64,000 nt of DNA from CAVSWT01 sp963746735 (lineage in GTDB: Bacteria; Bacteroidota; Ignavibacteria; Ignavibacteriales; Ignavibacteriaceae). The notes beneath the pieces were generated by a model. The model was given only the letters and a program-made list of their open reading frames with translations, was not told the origin of the DNA and ran no database searches. The translations under genes were made by a program, and so were the position numbers. Each line of letters begins with the position of its first letter. The stretch's first letter is position 1. Where the stretch lies: positions 62,001 through 126,000 of the forward strand of contig CAVVCO010000021.1 in NCBI GenBank assembly GCA_963746735.1, written 5' to 3'. Shown piece after piece: positions 8,819-18,805 of the stretch.

Positions 8819-11341
8819 TCAAAACTTAACACTAAACCCTAAAGTTGGAATAATGGGAAACATGTAATTTGGTGTTCTTCCAAGTTTCAAATCATTTGTT
8901 ACATAATAATCGTAAGCTATAACATTCTTGCGGTTGTAAACATTAATAACGTCAAGATAAAAATTCCAATCAAGTCCCCAATAATCCGCTAATGCATTTA
9001 GCCTGATATCAAGCCTGTGATAAGGCGGCTTTCGCCCGTTGTATTTATTCCCTCCATAATTAATATCGTAAATTACTTCCTCTGCACCATTTCCAGTTTT
9101 TCTAGTTGCAACTTCCGGAGTTTCTGGAATACCATCTGCATTTTCATCTTTCAAAATTATACGCGGTTTAATTCCAACCGGCTCGCTTATTGGGAAACCT
9201 GAACCATATTGCCATCTCAATCCCATATTGAACCAGCTATTAATTTTATAGTTCAATACTATGTTGATTGTATTTCTTTGATCAAATCTAAAAGGATATT
9301 CTAACCCATTCTCATATGTATTTGCATAAGCAAGCGAATAAGAAATCCAGCCGGAAAGTTTTTCATCACTCATTAAATTTTTCTTTGATAAAAATAATTC
9401 TAATCCATAAGCTTCACCATTTGCACCATTGACCGGAATTTGAGTTAATGAATCCCCTTTCAAAGTAATAGGTGTAGTCCATGCGTTGGGATATTTAGGG
9501 TTTTTACCTGGAACCGGTTCGGTATAGTAATTTGAACCGATCACACTTTTTTGAGTGATAAGATTTGCAAAGTTTTTATAATAACCTTCCAGTCTAACAC
9601 TCCATTCATTATTCAACCATCTTTCAATACCAGCCACATAATGAATTGCTCTTTCTGCATCAAGATACTTAGTATATTTTTTATTTAAATCATAAAGAAT
9701 ATTCTGATCGATCAATTTTTCATATCCCGGTGATTGATAATATAATCCCCATACAGCACGGATTGTAGTCAAATCATTTAGAGCATAAGAAATAGAAATT
9801 CGAGGTGCGGCATAAGCTTTGTCTAAAATATTATAGTAATCAAACCTCATCCCCGGCTGAAAGTAAATTTTGTCAGACAATTTAAAATTATTCTGAATGT
9901 AAGCCCTGTATCTATTATAATTTTTAATATCGACTAAGTTGCTTAATACAGCTCTAAATTGTGGATTTGCTGCTATGATAGCTTTCAATTCAGGATCTAA
10001 ATTGAAATTGAAATTAATTGCAGTACGCATGAAATCTATTCCTGCTCCGGCTTCAAAGACATTATCTCGCCATAGGTATGTAAATTTATCATCGATTGCA
10101 TATTTACGAAAATTAAAATCAGCGCTTATATTGAAATTTAAAAGGTATGTCCCAACAGTATCTGGAATTACATTTTTAAATTCATCCCTGTTAAGAGATG
10201 GATCTAAAACTTTTGAATCAAGATTAGTATTTCCTTGATTCCGATACCATGATAACACCAGCTTATTTAAAACTTTTGTGTTGGGAGCATAATGCCATGC
10301 AAGACCAAGTACATCATTTTTTGTAAGATTGTAAACGCCAACACTGTCAGCAGTTTTTCTTTGCGCGGGACTCACAACATCCACACCATCTCTTGAAAAT
10401 ATTCCGGTTAGTAAAATTTTATTCCCGGTGAATGGGCCGAAAACTAATTTCCCCTGGAAATCATAAAAGTGAGGGAAACTAACATTTTGATCTACCAGCC
10501 CATTGTTTTTAACGAATGGTTCAATAATTAAATCATAATAAGTTCTTCTGGAATTAATCAGCCAGCTTCCATTAATATTAAAAGGATTTTTTCCTTCGAG
10601 TACTACGTTTGCATCAATGATAGAAGCATTTACACTTCCAACTAATTTTTTTTTTGCATTTCCTTCTCTATTTGTAACATCTAAAACAGCAGAAAGTCTG
10701 TCGCCATATTTAGCAGGAAATCCTCCAGTTATTAAATTCACATCGGAAACTGCATCGGGGTTAAACATGCTTATTACGCCGTATAATCTATATGGATTAA
10801 ATATTTCAATGTCATCCATAATAATTAAGTTTTGATCAGGTCCGCTTCCGCGAACGATGAGCTGTGAAGAAAAATCGTTTGGGGCAAGAACACCGGGTAA
10901 TGATTGAAGTGTCCTTAATACGTCTTCGCCGGCGCCTGGCAGTACCTTTGCACTTTTAGGATTTAAATCAATTAGGCTGGTACGCGTGTCACTTTGTTCT
11001 TGATATTTGAATCCTGTTACTTTTACTTCATCAACTTCAATTGCCTTTTGCTTTAGTTCAACATCCAATTCAACCATCTTGTCGGCAAATATTGTGATGT
11101 CAAAAAATTTTGTTTCGTAGCCAACAGAACTAAATCTAATTTGGTATTTGCCAATGGGAATGCTGCTAAAAATGTAGTTCCCCTTTTCATCTGTAACTGT
11201 TCCGATTGTGGTTCCCATAAGAAAAATATTAACAGATGGAATAGGAGAAGAGTTTTCGGTTACCTTCCCTTTTAACTTACCTGTTTGGGCAAAAGATAAA
11301 TTTAGTATAGTTAGTAAAATTGTAAGAATTAATATTTTCAT
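8819..11341 (-). CDS. TonB-dependent receptor with N-terminal carboxypeptidase-regulatory-like domain
   Basis: 840 residues. A signal peptide (cleavage near SFAQ) is followed by a CarboxypepD_reg-like beta-sandwich (about 20-105: KGKVTENSSPIPSVN, GYETKFF). Next come a plug domain containing LQSLPGVLAPNDF and LIVRGSGPDQNLIIMDDIE, and a long outer-membrane barrel ending in an aromatic residue (TLGFSVKF). It sits alone, without a SusD-like partner, between the convergent lut genes and a minus-strand acetyltransferase. Ligand unknown. Its position next to fucose genes is not evidence of sugar uptake by itself. Confidence 0.9.
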   Translation of the reverse strand: MKILILTILLTILNLSFAQTGKLKGKVTENSSPIPSVNIFLMGTTIGTVTDEKGNYIFSSIPIGKYQIRFSSVGYETKFFDITIFADKMVELDVELKQKAIEVDEVKVTGFKYQEQSDTRTSLIDLNPKSAKVLPGAGEDVLRTLQSLPGVLAPNDFSSQLIVRGSGPDQNLIIMDDIEIFNPYRLYGVISMFNPDAVSDVNLITGGFPAKYGDRLSAVLDVTNREGNAKKKLVGSVNASIIDANVVLEGKNPFNINGSWLINSRRTYYDLIIEPFVKNNGLVDQNVSFPHFYDFQGKLVFGPFTGNKILLTGIFSRDGVDVVSPAQRKTADSVGVYNLTKNDVLGLAWHYAPNTKVLNKLVLSWYRNQGNTNLDSKVLDPSLNRDEFKNVIPDTVGTYLLNFNISADFNFRKYAIDDKFTYLWRDNVFEAGAGIDFMRTAINFNFNLDPELKAIIAANPQFRAVLSNLVDIKNYNRYRAYIQNNFKLSDKIYFQPGMRFDYYNILDKAYAAPRISISYALNDLTTIRAVWGLYYQSPGYEKLIDQNILYDLNKKYTKYLDAERAIHYVAGIERWLNNEWSVRLEGYYKNFANLITQKSVIGSNYYTEPVPGKNPKYPNAWTTPITLKGDSLTQIPVNGANGEAYGLELFLSKKNLMSDEKLSGWISYSLAYANTYENGLEYPFRFDQRNTINIVLNYKINSWFNMGLRWQYGSGFPISEPVGIKPRIILKDENADGIPETPEVATRKTGNGAEEVIYDINYGGNKYNGRKPPYHRLDIRLNALADYWGLDWNFYLDVINVYNRKNVIAYDYYVTNDLKLGRTPNYMFPIIPTLGFSVKF

Positions 11342-11398
11342 TTAAAGTAATTATCATTTTAATTGGAGTGTAGAAGTAATAAAAAATAATTGTGAAAT

Positions 11399-12304
11399 TC
11401 ATTTCATTAATTTTTCATAGCGCCAAAATATTCTTTCTACTTTCGAATTCACATAAAACATATAAAACGGAATTGGCCCCACCCACGGTATTGTTGCTTT
11501 TACAAATCCCATTTCTTTCATATCAGCCAAAGATTTTCTTAATAAAATTCCGCCGATACCTTTTCCTCTTAATGATTCATCTGTTCCCATTGGCCCGAAC
11601 CAGCCGGTTCCTTTGTTATTAACTTCATGAACACTGAATGCTTTTACTTCTCCATTTACTTCTGTAATAAATAATGTTGCCGGATTATTTTTGAATGACT
11701 CTTCAACTTCAAAATGCCAGATCGGAAATTTTTCATCAACCCATTTTAAGACTTTTTCTTTTTCATCACTAAATGCTCTTCTGCAGATTATATTTCCTTT
11801 TCGTAATTCTGCTTCTTCAATTTCTGTATTAAAATCACCTGTTATCAAATCGGCTTTTAGATTAGAAGTATCTTTAAATTTTTTAAATCTCATTCTTTCA
11901 AAAAAGCAGACTGCTTCTGTGTAAAATGGGTCAACTCCAGGCATAAAATAATTTGGGTATGATTCATACACCCTAATTCTTTTAATTTTATTCTGAATAA
12001 ATTTTTCTTCTATTTCATGATATAAATTAGATGCAATCCTTTTTCTTCTTTGGTTTGAATCAACACAAAGCAATTTAATATAACCTACACTTTCATTACT
12101 TCTGTCTCTAATTACTCCTTGTATAAATCCAATTGGAATTTCTTTTTCATCAATTGCAACTAAAGTCAGTTCAGGATTATAATCAGGATCATCAAACGTT
12201 TTTTCTCGCAACAGAAAATCCGGCATAATGTCAAGTTCCATATTCTGGCGGCATAACTTCGCTACTGGTTTAAACAGTTCTTCAGAAAATTTTACTACTT
12301 TCAT
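11399..12304 (-). CDS. GNAT acetyltransferase with two GNAT-like domains
   Basis: 301 residues. The N-terminal half has an acetyl-CoA loop-like segment (CVDSNQRRKRIASNLYHEIE) and the C-terminal half a second, more canonical one (LRGKGIGGILLRKSLADM) followed by PFYMFYVN. Two tandem GNAT folds in one chain is a known architecture, often with only one active half. Substrate cannot be told from sequence. It lies 9 bases downstream of the next minus-strand gene (12314-13153), so the two probably share a transcript. Confidence 0.82.
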   Translation of the reverse strand: MKVVKFSEELFKPVAKLCRQNMELDIMPDFLLREKTFDDPDYNPELTLVAIDEKEIPIGFIQGVIRDRSNESVGYIKLLCVDSNQRRKRIASNLYHEIEEKFIQNKIKRIRVYESYPNYFMPGVDPFYTEAVCFFERMRFKKFKDTSNLKADLITGDFNTEIEEAELRKGNIICRRAFSDEKEKVLKWVDEKFPIWHFEVEESFKNNPATLFITEVNGEVKAFSVHEVNNKGTGWFGPMGTDESLRGKGIGGILLRKSLADMKEMGFVKATIPWVGPIPFYMFYVNSKVERIFWRYEKLMK

Positions 12305-12313
12305 CTATAAAAA

Positions 12314-13153
12314 TCAATTGAGATAAAACGAAAAGAAGTTTGAATATAGGCCAATCGTGAATTCATTGAACTCGCTGTTTGAAGTACCAGGTTTTACGTT
12401 AAAACGATAACGAGTGTATACAGTAAATGCATTCAATATTTTTAACCAGCCGATTGAAAGCTCAGGACTTATACCGTTAAATCCTTTAAAATTCGTGAAA
12501 CCATTTACACCGGGGGAAATATATTCAATACCTTTAATTGGAATTATGTGCTTGTATCCAATCCTAAAATAATTTTGCACAGGTGCATTAAAGATATGTG
12601 AATACTCGGCTGAAAAATACCCCATTGGATAATTGTATCCGCTGGAACGAATTGATATAAGCGGGATTTCTTTTGTTAAACTAAAATAGTTTTTGTCATG
12701 TCCTATCACAAAAGTTGGTGACGGCACTAGAAATACTGTTCCTGCAAATAAGCAGAGATAAAGAAAATTCGAACCGCCTTCAATCTTAACTTCTTCCGGC
12801 ATCTCAAATTCATATTTTTCACTTGTATATTTATTGCCATTAGAATCTTCAACAAAGATGATAAACGGGACGGATTTTTTCTTAACATTTAAATCACTGA
12901 TACTAATTTCAATTTTATGATTATCAGTTAATACAGTCGAAACTGGATAAGAAAAAGTATTATCGATTAATACTGTTGATTTTGCCGGGACGCTTGTAAA
13001 AAATGAAAGTTTAAACTTGTGAGGGACTTCAGGCGTTACGTAAGAATCTATTAAATATACTTCGATAGAATCAGATTCAACTTGAGCTTGCAATTGAAAT
13101 TGAGTAAGAAATAATAAGGTAATTATGCTAATTATAAATTGTTTAAGACTCAT
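12314..13153 (-). CDS. Exported protein of unknown function, possible outer-membrane barrel
   Basis: 279 residues. A signal peptide ends near LQLQAQ. Residues 30-130 look like a small beta-sandwich (PHKFKLSFFTSVPAKSTVLID) and the second half alternates aromatic and polar residues (YFSAEYSHIFNAP, FRIGYKHIIPIKG), ending FSFYLN, as in small outer-membrane barrels. I do not recognise a family. It is divergent from the FMN reductase gene at 13307; the 153 bases between them must hold both promoters, but I could not assign boxes. Confidence 0.6.
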   Translation of the reverse strand: MSLKQFIISIITLLFLTQFQLQAQVESDSIEVYLIDSYVTPEVPHKFKLSFFTSVPAKSTVLIDNTFSYPVSTVLTDNHKIEISISDLNVKKKSVPFIIFVEDSNGNKYTSEKYEFEMPEEVKIEGGSNFLYLCLFAGTVFLVPSPTFVIGHDKNYFSLTKEIPLISIRSSGYNYPMGYFSAEYSHIFNAPVQNYFRIGYKHIIPIKGIEYISPGVNGFTNFKGFNGISPELSIGWLKILNAFTVYTRYRFNVKPGTSNSEFNEFTIGLYSNFFSFYLN

Positions 13154-13306
13154 TTTAATAATTATTTGTTTGAAAATATAAAAGTTTGAAGCTTAATTTA
13201 TAAAAAGTAAAACACTATTCATATTACTAAAGTCATGTAAGAAATTTAAGAATAGAATTATTTTACAATGCAAAAAATTGTCAAATATATTTTTATTAAA
13301 GATTAA

Positions 13307-13849
13307 ATGACATCAAAAAGAAAAAATGTATTAGCTATTTCAGGCAGCACCAGAAAGAATTCCAACAATGAAGCAATTCTGAAATCAATTGCAGAAATGT
13401 ATATTGAAAATATAGAAGTCCGGATATATGATGGAATTGAAAAACTTCCGCATTTTAACCCCGGCATTGAAGATGAAAATGTTGAACAAAGTGTTATTGA
13501 TTTTCGGAAACAAATTGATGAAGCCGATGGAGTAATTATTTGTACACCAGAGTATGTGTTCAGCATCCCCGGCTCATTAAAAAATGCAATTGAGTGGACG
13601 GTATCAACAGTTGTATTTTCTGAAAAACCATTAGCGCTTATTACTGCTGCAACTTCAGGTGAAAAAGCTCATGAAGAATTATATCTAGTGATGAAAACTT
13701 TATCCATGAAAGTTAATCATGACACCAGGGTTTTAATTCAAGGACCTAAAAAGAAAATAGATAGAAACGGGAAAATTATTGATGAAAAAACTTTAAGTGG
13801 TGTAAAAAAAGCAATAGACTCATTTATAGATTTGATGAATGATGCTTAA
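13307..13849 (+). CDS. NAD(P)H-dependent FMN reductase (flavodoxin-like fold)
   Basis: 180 residues. The FMN phosphate-binding loop ISGSTRKNSNN is at the N-terminus, and the flavin-contact segment CTPEYVFSIPGSLKNAIEW sits in the middle, as in the NADPH-dependent FMN reductase family (azoreductase/chromate-reductase-like members). Cytoplasmic, no signal peptide. Physiological partner unknown. It is followed at 77 bases by an unrelated secreted PEBP protein, so co-transcription is uncertain. Confidence 0.87.
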   Translation: MTSKRKNVLAISGSTRKNSNNEAILKSIAEMYIENIEVRIYDGIEKLPHFNPGIEDENVEQSVIDFRKQIDEADGVIICTPEYVFSIPGSLKNAIEWTVSTVVFSEKPLALITAATSGEKAHEELYLVMKTLSMKVNHDTRVLIQGPKKKIDRNGKIIDEKTLSGVKKAIDSFIDLMNDA

Positions 13850-13926
13850 TAAAATTTTAATTGAAGATATAATTTTTATAAATTTACATAACACTAACTA
13901 TCAACCAAAATAAAAAGGCAATCACC

Positions 13927-14463
13927 ATGAAAAAGATTTATGGTTTATTTATTATCTTTTCTTTATTCGGTATTGTATCTGCTCAAACTTTCACTTTAAA
14001 AAGTAACGACATCGGCGGGCAAGCAACAAACAAACAATTCTTTAATGGTTTCGGATGCCAGGGTGGAAATGTTTCCCCTGAATTATCATGGGAAAATGCT
14101 CCGGAAGGCACAAAATATTTTGCAGTAACAATGTATGACCCTGACGCACCTACCGGAAGCGGCTGGTGGCATTGGGTTATTTTTAATATTCCGGCAAAAG
14201 TAAATGAATTAAAATCCGATGCAGGTGATATTTCTAAATCAATAGCGCCTGAAGGAAGTGTTCAAAGCATGACTGATTTTGGTAAACAAGGTTATGGCGG
14301 GCCATGTCCGCCTCCCGGAGCACCACATGAATATTTGATTACTATTTATGCATTGAAAGGTAAAATTGATCTTGATAAAACTGCTAATCCTGCTATGGTT
14401 GGATTTTATTTGAATCAGAATATGATTGAGAAAGCTTCCATTGTTATGTATGGGAAACAATAG
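13927..14463 (+). CDS. Secreted PEBP / Raf-kinase-inhibitor-like protein (YbhB/YbcL type)
   Basis: 178 residues with a signal peptide (cleaved near GIVSAQ). The PEBP signature is complete: NVSPELSWENAPEGT, then MYDPDAPTGSGWWHWVIFNI, then GGPCPPPGAPHEYLITIYAL, which form the anion-binding pocket. Bacterial homologues are periplasmic or secreted with poorly defined function, so no reaction is claimed. A GG-poor leader (AAAAAGGCAATCACC) precedes the ATG. Confidence 0.9.
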   Translation: MKKIYGLFIIFSLFGIVSAQTFTLKSNDIGGQATNKQFFNGFGCQGGNVSPELSWENAPEGTKYFAVTMYDPDAPTGSGWWHWVIFNIPAKVNELKSDAGDISKSIAPEGSVQSMTDFGKQGYGGPCPPPGAPHEYLITIYALKGKIDLDKTANPAMVGFYLNQNMIEKASIVMYGKQ

Positions 14464-14539
14464 CAGCATTAAAGAAATCTTATTTTATATACTAAAAAAT
14501 GATGTTTGGAGTAATGGAAGTTTCCATTACTCCAACTTA

Positions 14540-15674
14540 TTATTTAATCGCTTGTTTAATATCTTCAATTAAATCTTCAACATCTTCAATCCCAACCGAA
14601 AATCTTACAAGGCTGTCAGTTAATCCCATTGCTTCTCTATCTTTCTTTGGGACTGATGCATGAGTCATACTTGCCGGATGATTAATTAAACTTTCAACTC
14701 CGCCAAGACTTTCACCCAAAGTAAAAATCTTAACATTCTTTAACAGTTTTTTAGCAAGTTCCATATCTCCAAGATCGCAAGAAATCATTCCTCCAAATCC
14801 TCGCATTTGTTTTTTTGCGAGATTCATAATGCGGATGTGCTGGAAGTCCTGGATAGTAAACTTTTTCCCCAAGTTTTGAATCGACTAAAAACTTTGCGAT
14901 CTCTATTGCATTTTTATTATGCCTTTCCATTCTTACTGCTAATGTTTTTGTTGAACGAAGAATAAGCCAGCAGTCGAATGGTGATGGTACGCCGCCGGTG
15001 GCATTTTGAATGTAACGAAGTCTGTCATGAATTTTATCATCACTTGTAATTAGTATCCCACTTATAACATCGCTATGCCCATTTATATATTTGGTTTGAC
15101 TATGAAGAACAATATCACATCCCAGAGCTAACGGATTTTGGAAATACGGGCTCATAAAAGTGTTATCAACAACACTGATTAATTTATTCTTCTTACAAAT
15201 TTTTGCAGCACCTTCAAGATCAGTTAGATTTAACATAGGATTTGTTGGAGTTTCAAGAAAAACCATTTTTGTATCTGAAGTAATAGCTTTTTCAATGTTG
15301 GTTAAGTCGCTAGTATTAACCCAAGAAAATTTTATTCCGTAGTCCTTCATTATTAATTCAAAGAGTCTGTAGGTGCCTCCATAAACATTGTGTGAAACAA
15401 TCACATGATCACCTGCTTTAATTAAACCCATTAGTGCATGTGTTGCTGCTAATCCGGATGCAAAGGAAATTCCATATTTTCCTTTTTCCAATGTGGCAAT
15501 ATTTTTTTCAAGTGCCTGACGTGTTAAATTATGGGTTCTGCCATATTCATATCCTTTATGCTTTCCTAATTCTTCCTGAGCATAAGTTGATGTTTGATAA
15601 ATCGGAGTTATCACTGCACCTGTAACCGGGTCCGGACTTTGTCCAGCATGTATTGCATCTGTGGAAAATCCCAT
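14540..15674 (-). CDS. Cystathionine gamma-lyase/synthase family PLP enzyme (frame-broken by one extra base)
   Basis: Two minus-strand frames join into one 377-residue Cys/Met-metabolism PLP enzyme. The N-terminal frame has YEYGRTHNLTRQALE, SGLAATHA and the PLP lysine K195 in HSQTKYINGHSDV. The C-terminal frame has KKQMRGFGGMISCDL and LGESLGGVESLINHPA. The break lies at 14809-14826, next to a seven-T run (14810-14816 on the plus strand). The total of 1135 bases is 3n+1. It starts 20 bases after a cystathionine beta-synthase gene, so reverse transsulfuration (cystathionine to cysteine) is the likely role; gamma-synthase activity cannot be excluded from sequence. Confidence 0.88.
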
Positions 15675-15694
15675 AAAAGTTCCTTAATTATTTA

Positions 15695-17059
15695 TTAAAC
15701 GTTTGTGAATTCAATTACATCATATCTTGTAATAATATCAACGATTCTTCCATATTCAGTTACGAGTACTGCCGGAGAATCGCCAAGATATTTTTTAACT
15801 ATAGTAAGTTCAGTTTTCTCGTCTAAAGTTGGAAAACTTGGACCCATTATATCTTCAATTTTATTATTAAGAAGATCAGGATTGTCGAGAAGTTTTGCCA
15901 TAACTTTTGCTTCGCGCAAACTGCCCACTGATTCGCCGTTTTCCATTACAGGTAATTGAGAAAATCCTTTTGATCCCAAAACTTCCACTGCAGTTTTAAC
16001 CTTGTCTTGTGCATTCAAATAAACCAGCTCCGAAGATTTATTTGACCTTTTCGCCTTAGAAATATCTTTCAAAGTTTTAATATCATTTGGGAGCAATCTT
16101 TTTTCTCTTAACCATTCATCACTATGAAATTTGCTTAAATATCTTTCGCCGGTATCGCAAACAATAAAAACTATCACTGCTTTTTCATCAAGCTCTTTAG
16201 CAATTTCCAAAGTGGCAAAGAGGTTAGTCCCTGTACTGCCGCCGCAAAAAATTCCTTCCTCCTTTGAAAGTATTCTAGCATAATTAAATGAATCCATATC
16301 GCTTACGTTAATAATTCTATCAATATATTTGAAGTGAACATTGTTCGGCAAACAATCTTGTCCTATGCCTTCAACTAAATATGGAGTCCCGTGATTAAGT
16401 TTGCCAGTCTCTTTATATTCTTTAAATATTGAACCATAAGGATCAGCACCAATAACTTGAATATTTTCATTCTTTTCCTTTAAATATCTTCCAGCACCGC
16501 TGATAGTCCCACCTGTCCCAACTCCAGAAACAAAATGAGTTATTTTACCTTCGGTATCATCCCAAATTTCAGGTCCGGTAGTTTTATAATGAGCTTCCGG
16601 GTTGGCAGGATTGGAATACTGGTACATGAATAATGAATTTGGAGTTTCTTTATTAATCTTTTTAGCAACTGTAATATAATAATCAGGGTGATCGTGCCCG
16701 ACAGCATTAGGAACAACGATTACATCGCCGCCTAACGATTTTAAATAATTAATTTTTTCATAACTTACTTTATCAGTTACAACAAAAATACATTTGTATC
16801 CTTTAACAGCACATGCAAGCGCTAAACCAATGCCGGTGTTGCCGCTGGTAGCCTCTATTACAGTTCCACCCGGCTTAATTACTCCGCGTTTTTCGGCATC
16901 TTCAAGCATTGAAATGCCGATTCTATCTTTTACACTTCCCCCAGGGTTTGCTGATTCAAGCTTGCCGAATATTTGCGGTTTCAGCCCTTTATTAATATGA
17001 TTTAATTTGACCAAAGGAGTTTTTCCGATTCCGTCTAAAATGCTATTTAGATATTTCAT
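15695..17059 (-). CDS. Cystathionine beta-synthase with C-terminal CBS domains
   Basis: 454 residues. An N-terminal PLP domain of the cysteine synthase fold (PLP lysine K44 in GGSVKDRIG; EATSGNTGIGLA; GTGGTISGAGRYLKE; GGSTGTNL) is followed by a paired CBS-domain region from about residue 335 (TAVEVLGSKGFSQLPVMENG). The regulatory CBS pair and the length separate it from cysteine synthase. With the adjacent cystathionine gamma-lyase it gives the two steps of reverse transsulfuration, homocysteine to cysteine. Confidence 0.92.
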   Translation of the reverse strand: MKYLNSILDGIGKTPLVKLNHINKGLKPQIFGKLESANPGGSVKDRIGISMLEDAEKRGVIKPGGTVIEATSGNTGIGLALACAVKGYKCIFVVTDKVSYEKINYLKSLGGDVIVVPNAVGHDHPDYYITVAKKINKETPNSLFMYQYSNPANPEAHYKTTGPEIWDDTEGKITHFVSGVGTGGTISGAGRYLKEKNENIQVIGADPYGSIFKEYKETGKLNHGTPYLVEGIGQDCLPNNVHFKYIDRIINVSDMDSFNYARILSKEEGIFCGGSTGTNLFATLEIAKELDEKAVIVFIVCDTGERYLSKFHSDEWLREKRLLPNDIKTLKDISKAKRSNKSSELVYLNAQDKVKTAVEVLGSKGFSQLPVMENGESVGSLREAKVMAKLLDNPDLLNNKIEDIMGPSFPTLDEKTELTIVKKYLGDSPAVLVTEYGRIVDIITRYDVIEFTNV

Positions 17060-17157
17060 TAAAATAACTTCCCATTAAGTTTTTAAAATTAAAACCCCTG
17101 CTAAATTTTTATTTATTGATTAAATCTTGAGATGATTGAAAGCAAATATAAGTGCTA

Positions 17158-18055
17158 TTAAGAGAAATTAAAACCTCTTAAAAATTCTTCGACTCCCATT
17201 CTTTTTTTTCCTTCCTGCTGGAGTTCAAGAATTTTTAAAGCATTTTTCCCGCAACCGATTATTAATTCAGTTTTAGTTTGATTTAATTTCAAAAGGATTT
17301 AATGATGATTGAACAATTTGGGATTTAAATATTTTTATCAACCTACCATTAAATTCAAAATAAGCCGCTGGATATGGCGAAAGGCCTCTTACTAAATTAT
17401 GAATTTCTTCAGCAGAATTGTTCCAGTCAATTTTTCCTGTCTCTTTAGTTATCTTAGGTGCTGGTGTCGCTTCTAAATTATTTTGAGGAAGAAGATTATA
17501 ATTCCCGCTTTCGATCATGTTTACTGATTCAAAAACTGCTTCTGCACCTAATTCGCTTAACTTATCGTGAATAGTTCCCAGATTGTCTTCATCAAGAATT
17601 GGTATTTCTTTTTGAAGATAAATATTTCCTGTATCAACTTTCTCTTCAAGCTTAAAAGTAGTAACACCTGTTTCTTTTTCACCTTTTATAATTGCCCAAT
17701 GAATTGGAGCTGCCCCTCTATATTTAGGAAGAAGTGAAGCATGTAGATTAAAAGAACCTTTTAAGGGAATTGAAAATACTTCTTTAGGAAGAATTCTAAA
17801 TGCAACAATCACAAATAGATCTGCGCTAAAGTTTTTTAATTGAGTAATAAAATTTTCATCTTTTAATTTTTCCGGCTGGAGCACAGGAATATTATTTTCC
17901 AAAGCAATTTCTTTAATAGGAGTGAAACTTACTTTTTGCCCTCTCCCTCTTTCTTTATCGGCGGCTGTTACAACTGCCAGAACTTCATGATGCTTGAGCA
18001 AAATTTTTAAAGATGGGACAGCAAAATCCGGCGTGCCCATAAATATAATTTTCAT
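17158..18055 (-). CDS. fmt: Methionyl-tRNA formyltransferase (C-terminus out of frame by one base)
   Basis: The main frame has FMGTPDFAVPSLK, the catalytic NLHASLLPKYRGAAPIHWAI segment and LVRGLSPYPAAYF, then stops early at 17273. The missing C-terminal motif is present in the next frame down to 17158 (KTELIIGCGKNALKILELQ, EGKKRMGVEEFLRG), giving a full protein of about 298 residues. The break lies between 17274 and 17300, in a stretch with AAAA at 17291-17294 (plus strand). I prefer the ATG at 18055 to the TTG two codons upstream because the conserved N-terminus begins there. It follows def by a few bases, the classical def-fmt pair. Confidence 0.9.
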
Positions 18056-18064
18056 TTTCAAATT

Positions 18065-18628
18065 TTATCGTAACTGGTAATCTGCATCTTCAGTAATTGG
18101 GTAATCAACATCTATTGAGCGTTTCTTTATTTTATTTAATTCCTCGTTTAAGCTTTTCCTGGTTTTATCATCCAGCTTATCTATAAAAAGAACTCCTTGC
18201 AGATGATCAAATTCATGCTGCATTACACGTGCAAGCAAGCTATCAGCTTCTATCTCATGTTCAACCAAATCAGCATCTTGGAATTTTATTTTTATAGATT
18301 CCGGCCTTTCAACTTCGGATCTTATATCAGGAATACTTAAGCAGCCTTCCTCAATTACAACTATTTCTGGAGAATAATACACAATCTCAGGATTTATTAA
18401 AGCAATTGGCCTGTAATCCTCATAACCTTCAACCGCAGAAATATCGATAACGAATATTGATTGATTAGCGCCAACCTGGTTAGCCGCTAAACCAATTCCA
18501 CTTGCATTCTTCATAGTGTCAAACATATTCTTTATCAATTCAATTGTTTTTAAATCAACTTCTTTAACTTGATCTACTTTTTTTCTTAAAATTTTATCAC
18601 CGTATAAAGTTATTGGTAATAAAGCCAT
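18065..18628 (-). CDS. def: Peptide deformylase
   Basis: 187 residues with all three deformylase motifs: GIGLAANQVG (motif I), EEGCLSIPD with the metal-binding cysteine (motif II) and QHEFDHLQG with both metal histidines and the catalytic glutamate (motif III). It removes the N-formyl group from nascent proteins. A good ribosome-binding site (AAGGAAG) precedes the ATG. It is immediately followed by fmt, which adds the formyl group to initiator tRNA. Confidence 0.96.
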   Translation of the reverse strand: MALLPITLYGDKILRKKVDQVKEVDLKTIELIKNMFDTMKNASGIGLAANQVGANQSIFVIDISAVEGYEDYRPIALINPEIVYYSPEIVVIEEGCLSIPDIRSEVERPESIKIKFQDADLVEHEIEADSLLARVMQHEFDHLQGVLFIDKLDDKTRKSLNEELNKIKKRSIDVDYPITEDADYQLR

Positions 18629-18740
18629 TGGACTTCCTTAAAAATATTCTTTTTAAAATTCAATTTATTTGAACAGTAAGATAATTAATTAGAAATGAAG
18701 AAAAAAGGATCAATTAAGATGTTGATTAAAGAAAGAAAAA

Positions 18741-18779
18741 TAAGATGGCGCCAGTTTTGCTTATTTTGATGCCATCTTA
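18741..18779 (-). terminator. Rho-independent terminator after the glycosidase gene
   Basis: Perfect 9-bp arms TAAGATGGC (18741-18749) and GCCATCTTA (18771-18779) flank a 21-base loop. Read on the minus strand the second arm is followed by a T-rich tract (TTTTTCTTTCTTT). It lies between the end of the glycosidase gene at 18806 and def, so it ends the glycosidase transcript. The long loop makes it weaker than the other terminators here. Confidence 0.7.
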
Positions 18780-18805
18780 ATTCAATATTAAGAAAGAAGT
18801 TACGG

